Made by a program: the position numbers and the translations under genes
NCBI RefSeq assembly: GCF_938017615.1
Contig: NZ_CALIJA010000203.1
Span: 1 to 52,844 of the forward strand
Direction: 5' to 3'
DNA from: an uncultured Campylobacter sp.
GTDB lineage: Bacteria; Campylobacterota; Campylobacteria; Campylobacterales; Campylobacteraceae
DNA: 52,844 nt
Shown: piece after piece, positions 51,514 through 52,844 of the stretch
Layout of the letters: every line of letters begins with the position of its first letter
Position numbering within the stretch: the stretch's first letter is position 1
The notes under the pieces: generated by a model
What the model was told of the DNA's origin: nothing
The model's database searches: none
What the model saw: the letters and a program-made list of their open reading frames with translations, nothing else

Positions 51514-52486
51514 TTATTCAAATTTTACGGGGGTTAAATACGATAATTTTAAATCGTTTTTAATCGCCCTTTTTGCCTATCTGCTGGTGATTTTTGTTCT
51601 TTTATATCAAATTTCAAAGCCGCAGGAAAAATTTAAAAAATATACCGACAATCCCAACGATTATATGGATGTTACTTTTGATTTCGAAATAGATGATAAA
51701 CTTCCGTCCGCGCCTGAAATCGCTAAAGAAACAAAGCAAGGCGAGTTTGACAATAAGAATGTGAAGGATGTGCCGGAGGATAAAATTAAGACTACGGCGC
51801 AAGTAGTCCCGCCTCCTCCGGTGCAGGCAAAGCCGAAAGAGCCCGAAAAGCCGAAGGAAGAGCCGAAGCCGGAACCTAAAAAGGACGAGCCTAAAGCTGA
51901 GCCCAAAAAAGAGGAGCCCAAGCCTGAGCCTAAGTTGGAAGATAAACCTTCCGAAAAAGTAGTAGAGAAAAAAGAGGAAGCTAAGCCGGAGCCGAAAAAA
52001 GAGGAAAAACCGAGCTTGAGCGATCTTTTTTCGGATACGACTAAGGACAATAAGAAGCTTGAGGAGAGCGCTAAAGCTAGCGACGCCGTTCAGAGTAACA
52101 AAAAGTCCGATAAAGAAACCGCCACCTCTAGTGCTAAGGATAAAGCGGCATCTAAAAATGCTGTCGTCAAATCCGATAAGCTTGGTGGCAGGACGCAAAG
52201 GACGGGCGAGTATAACGCTTATTACGGCGCTATCGAGAAAAAGCTTCAAGTTCTATGGAGCAGATATGTTGCGACCGCGAAGGACGACGCAAGGATTAAA
52301 ATAGTCTTTAGCGCAGATGGGCGAGTGGCGGATTATACTATTATAGAGTTGGGGCGAGAGACTGAATTTAACCAGAAGTTGCGAGATTTTTTGGATAATC
52401 TATCGACTCAGACTTTCCCGAAGTCTCCCGACGGAGCGTCGCACGAGATTGATACTAGGATGTCCGACGTAATGAAGACAAATTAG
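51506..52486 (+). CDS. tolA: TolA-type protein (TonB/TolA C-terminal)
   Basis: 326 aa. Membrane helix at about 15-36 (FLIALFAYLLVIFVLLYQIS), then an acidic stretch, then a long Lys/Glu/Pro periplasm-spanning region (about 105-170; KPKEPEKPKEEPKPEPKKDE) followed by a Lys/Ser/Ala linker. The C-terminal globular domain (about 235-326) starts YNAYYGAIEKKLQVLWSRYV and has FSADGRVADYTIIELGRE. The energy-transducing spacer bridges the periplasm as in TolA and TonB; the neighbour genes and C-terminal domain fit TolA. The next gene encodes a second copy of this C-terminal domain. Confidence 0.85.
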   Translation: MANYSNFTGVKYDNFKSFLIALFAYLLVIFVLLYQISKPQEKFKKYTDNPNDYMDVTFDFEIDDKLPSAPEIAKETKQGEFDNKNVKDVPEDKIKTTAQVVPPPPVQAKPKEPEKPKEEPKPEPKKDEPKAEPKKEEPKPEPKLEDKPSEKVVEKKEEAKPEPKKEEKPSLSDLFSDTTKDNKKLEESAKASDAVQSNKKSDKETATSSAKDKAASKNAVVKSDKLGGRTQRTGEYNAYYGAIEKKLQVLWSRYVATAKDDARIKIVFSADGRVADYTIIELGRETEFNQKLRDFLDNLSTQTFPKSPDGASHEIDTRMSDVMKTN

Positions 52487-52504
52487 AATTTGTAAGGAAA
52501 AAAA

Positions 52505-52844
52505 GTGAAGAGACTTTTTTGTATTTTTGCCTTTTGCTGTATGCTTTTTGCAGAAGATGTGGATTCTGCTAAAAATTCTACCTCTTCAAATTTAAACACC
52601 GAAATTCAAAATTCTAAAGAATTTAGGGCTTATTATGGAGATATTGTAAAGAAGCTAGAATATCTGTGGCTAAAACAAGATGCTACCACTAACGATGACG
52701 CAGCGGTCGAGGTTACTTTCGGCGCGGACGGACGAGTGGTGGGTTATAAAATTATCGAGTTAGGTCGCGATATAAAATTTAACCAAAAGCTTGACAGATT
52801 TTTAAAGGGGCTTTCGGAGCAAAATTTTTCAAAATCCCCGGATA
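52505..52844 (+). CDS. Free-standing TolA C-terminal-domain protein, cut by the window end
   Basis: GTG at 52505 (AAGGA 7 bp upstream) opens a frame that runs to the window edge (113 codons so far). It begins MKRLFCIFAFCCMLFAED, a signal peptide, then a short Ser/Asn linker and FRAYYGDIVKKLEYLWLKQD, FGADGRVVGYKIIELGRDIK. By hand alignment about 43 of 74 positions match the C-terminal domain of the TolA just upstream. It lacks the membrane helix and the Lys/Glu/Pro spacer. It is therefore a tandem paralogue of the TolA C-terminal domain exported as a soluble periplasmic protein. tolB and pal presumably follow outside the window. Confidence 0.85.
   Translation, partial: MKRLFCIFAFCCMLFAEDVDSAKNSTSSNLNTEIQNSKEFRAYYGDIVKKLEYLWLKQDATTNDDAAVEVTFGADGRVVGYKIIELGRDIKFNQKLDRFLKGLSEQNFSKSPD

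Noticed and set aside
51840..52010. Short tandem repeats resembling a CRISPR array
   Set aside because: They are in-frame codons for Lys/Glu/Pro repeats of TolA, with no spacers and no cas genes nearby.
51614..52249. 211-codon minus-strand ORF rich in Leu/Phe/Arg opposite tolA
   Set aside because: It is the antisense reading of the Lys/Glu/Pro repeat region of tolA; its composition is explained by that repeat and it has no start signals.

Overview
This window is chromosomal DNA of a Campylobacter (Campylobacterota). The evidence is the gene content and order: rsmI-rlmB-...-hom-yraN-trxA-trxB; addB-addA-rplM-rpsI-cadF-HAD phosphatase; rplU-rpmA-obgE-...-fmt-birA-parA-parB-atpF'-atpF-atpH-atpA-atpG-atpD-atpC-tolQ-tolR-tolA. 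From memory, these blocks match the order in C. jejuni. The GC content is clearly higher than in C. jejuni, which suggests one of the GC-richer oral species such as C. gracilis or the C. rectus/showae group. I cannot fix the species.

Layout. 1-7.2 kb: rRNA methyltransferases, a RodZ-like membrane protein, an aminotransferase, homoserine dehydrogenase and the thioredoxin system. Here rsmI carries an in-frame amber codon and yraN a 5-bp tandem duplication. 7.4-12.6 kb (minus strand): a lipoprotein of unknown function, a selenocysteine tRNA, and an MlaA-MlaC-RND set for outer-membrane lipid transport. 12.7-17.4 kb: modE, modA, a TOBE protein and modC, then a 990-bp gap, then modB. 17.4-25.3 kb: a 1355-residue sensor protein with an intact GGDEF and a degenerate EAL domain, then hisZ, purA, a DUF507 gene and carA. 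26-36 kb: an orphan OmpR-type regulator, AddAB recombination nuclease, ribosomal proteins L13 and S9, a CadF-like OmpA protein and a HAD phosphatase. 37-38.4 kb: tRNA-Gln(CTG), a DUF411 protein and a small lipoprotein. 38.5 kb to the end: L21, L27, Obg, an EF-hand protein, Fmt, BirA, ParAB, most of the F1Fo ATP synthase operon and the Tol system. The window ends inside a second, free-standing TolA C-terminal domain gene.

The strongest unexplained signal is a dispersed hexamer, RAATTY (AAATTT, GAATTT, AAATTC, GAATTC). By my hand count it occurs every 30-50 bp in the long gene-free stretches, against roughly one per 500 bp expected from base composition. The same motif fills three long, low-complexity, in-frame insertions inside conserved proteins (the RND exporter, AddB and the HAD phosphatase) and an odd Lys-Phe-rich ORF between fmt and birA. 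In C. jejuni, RAATTY is the sequence methylated by CtsM that licenses DNA for natural transformation. An uptake-sequence-like role in this lineage is therefore a concrete hypothesis.
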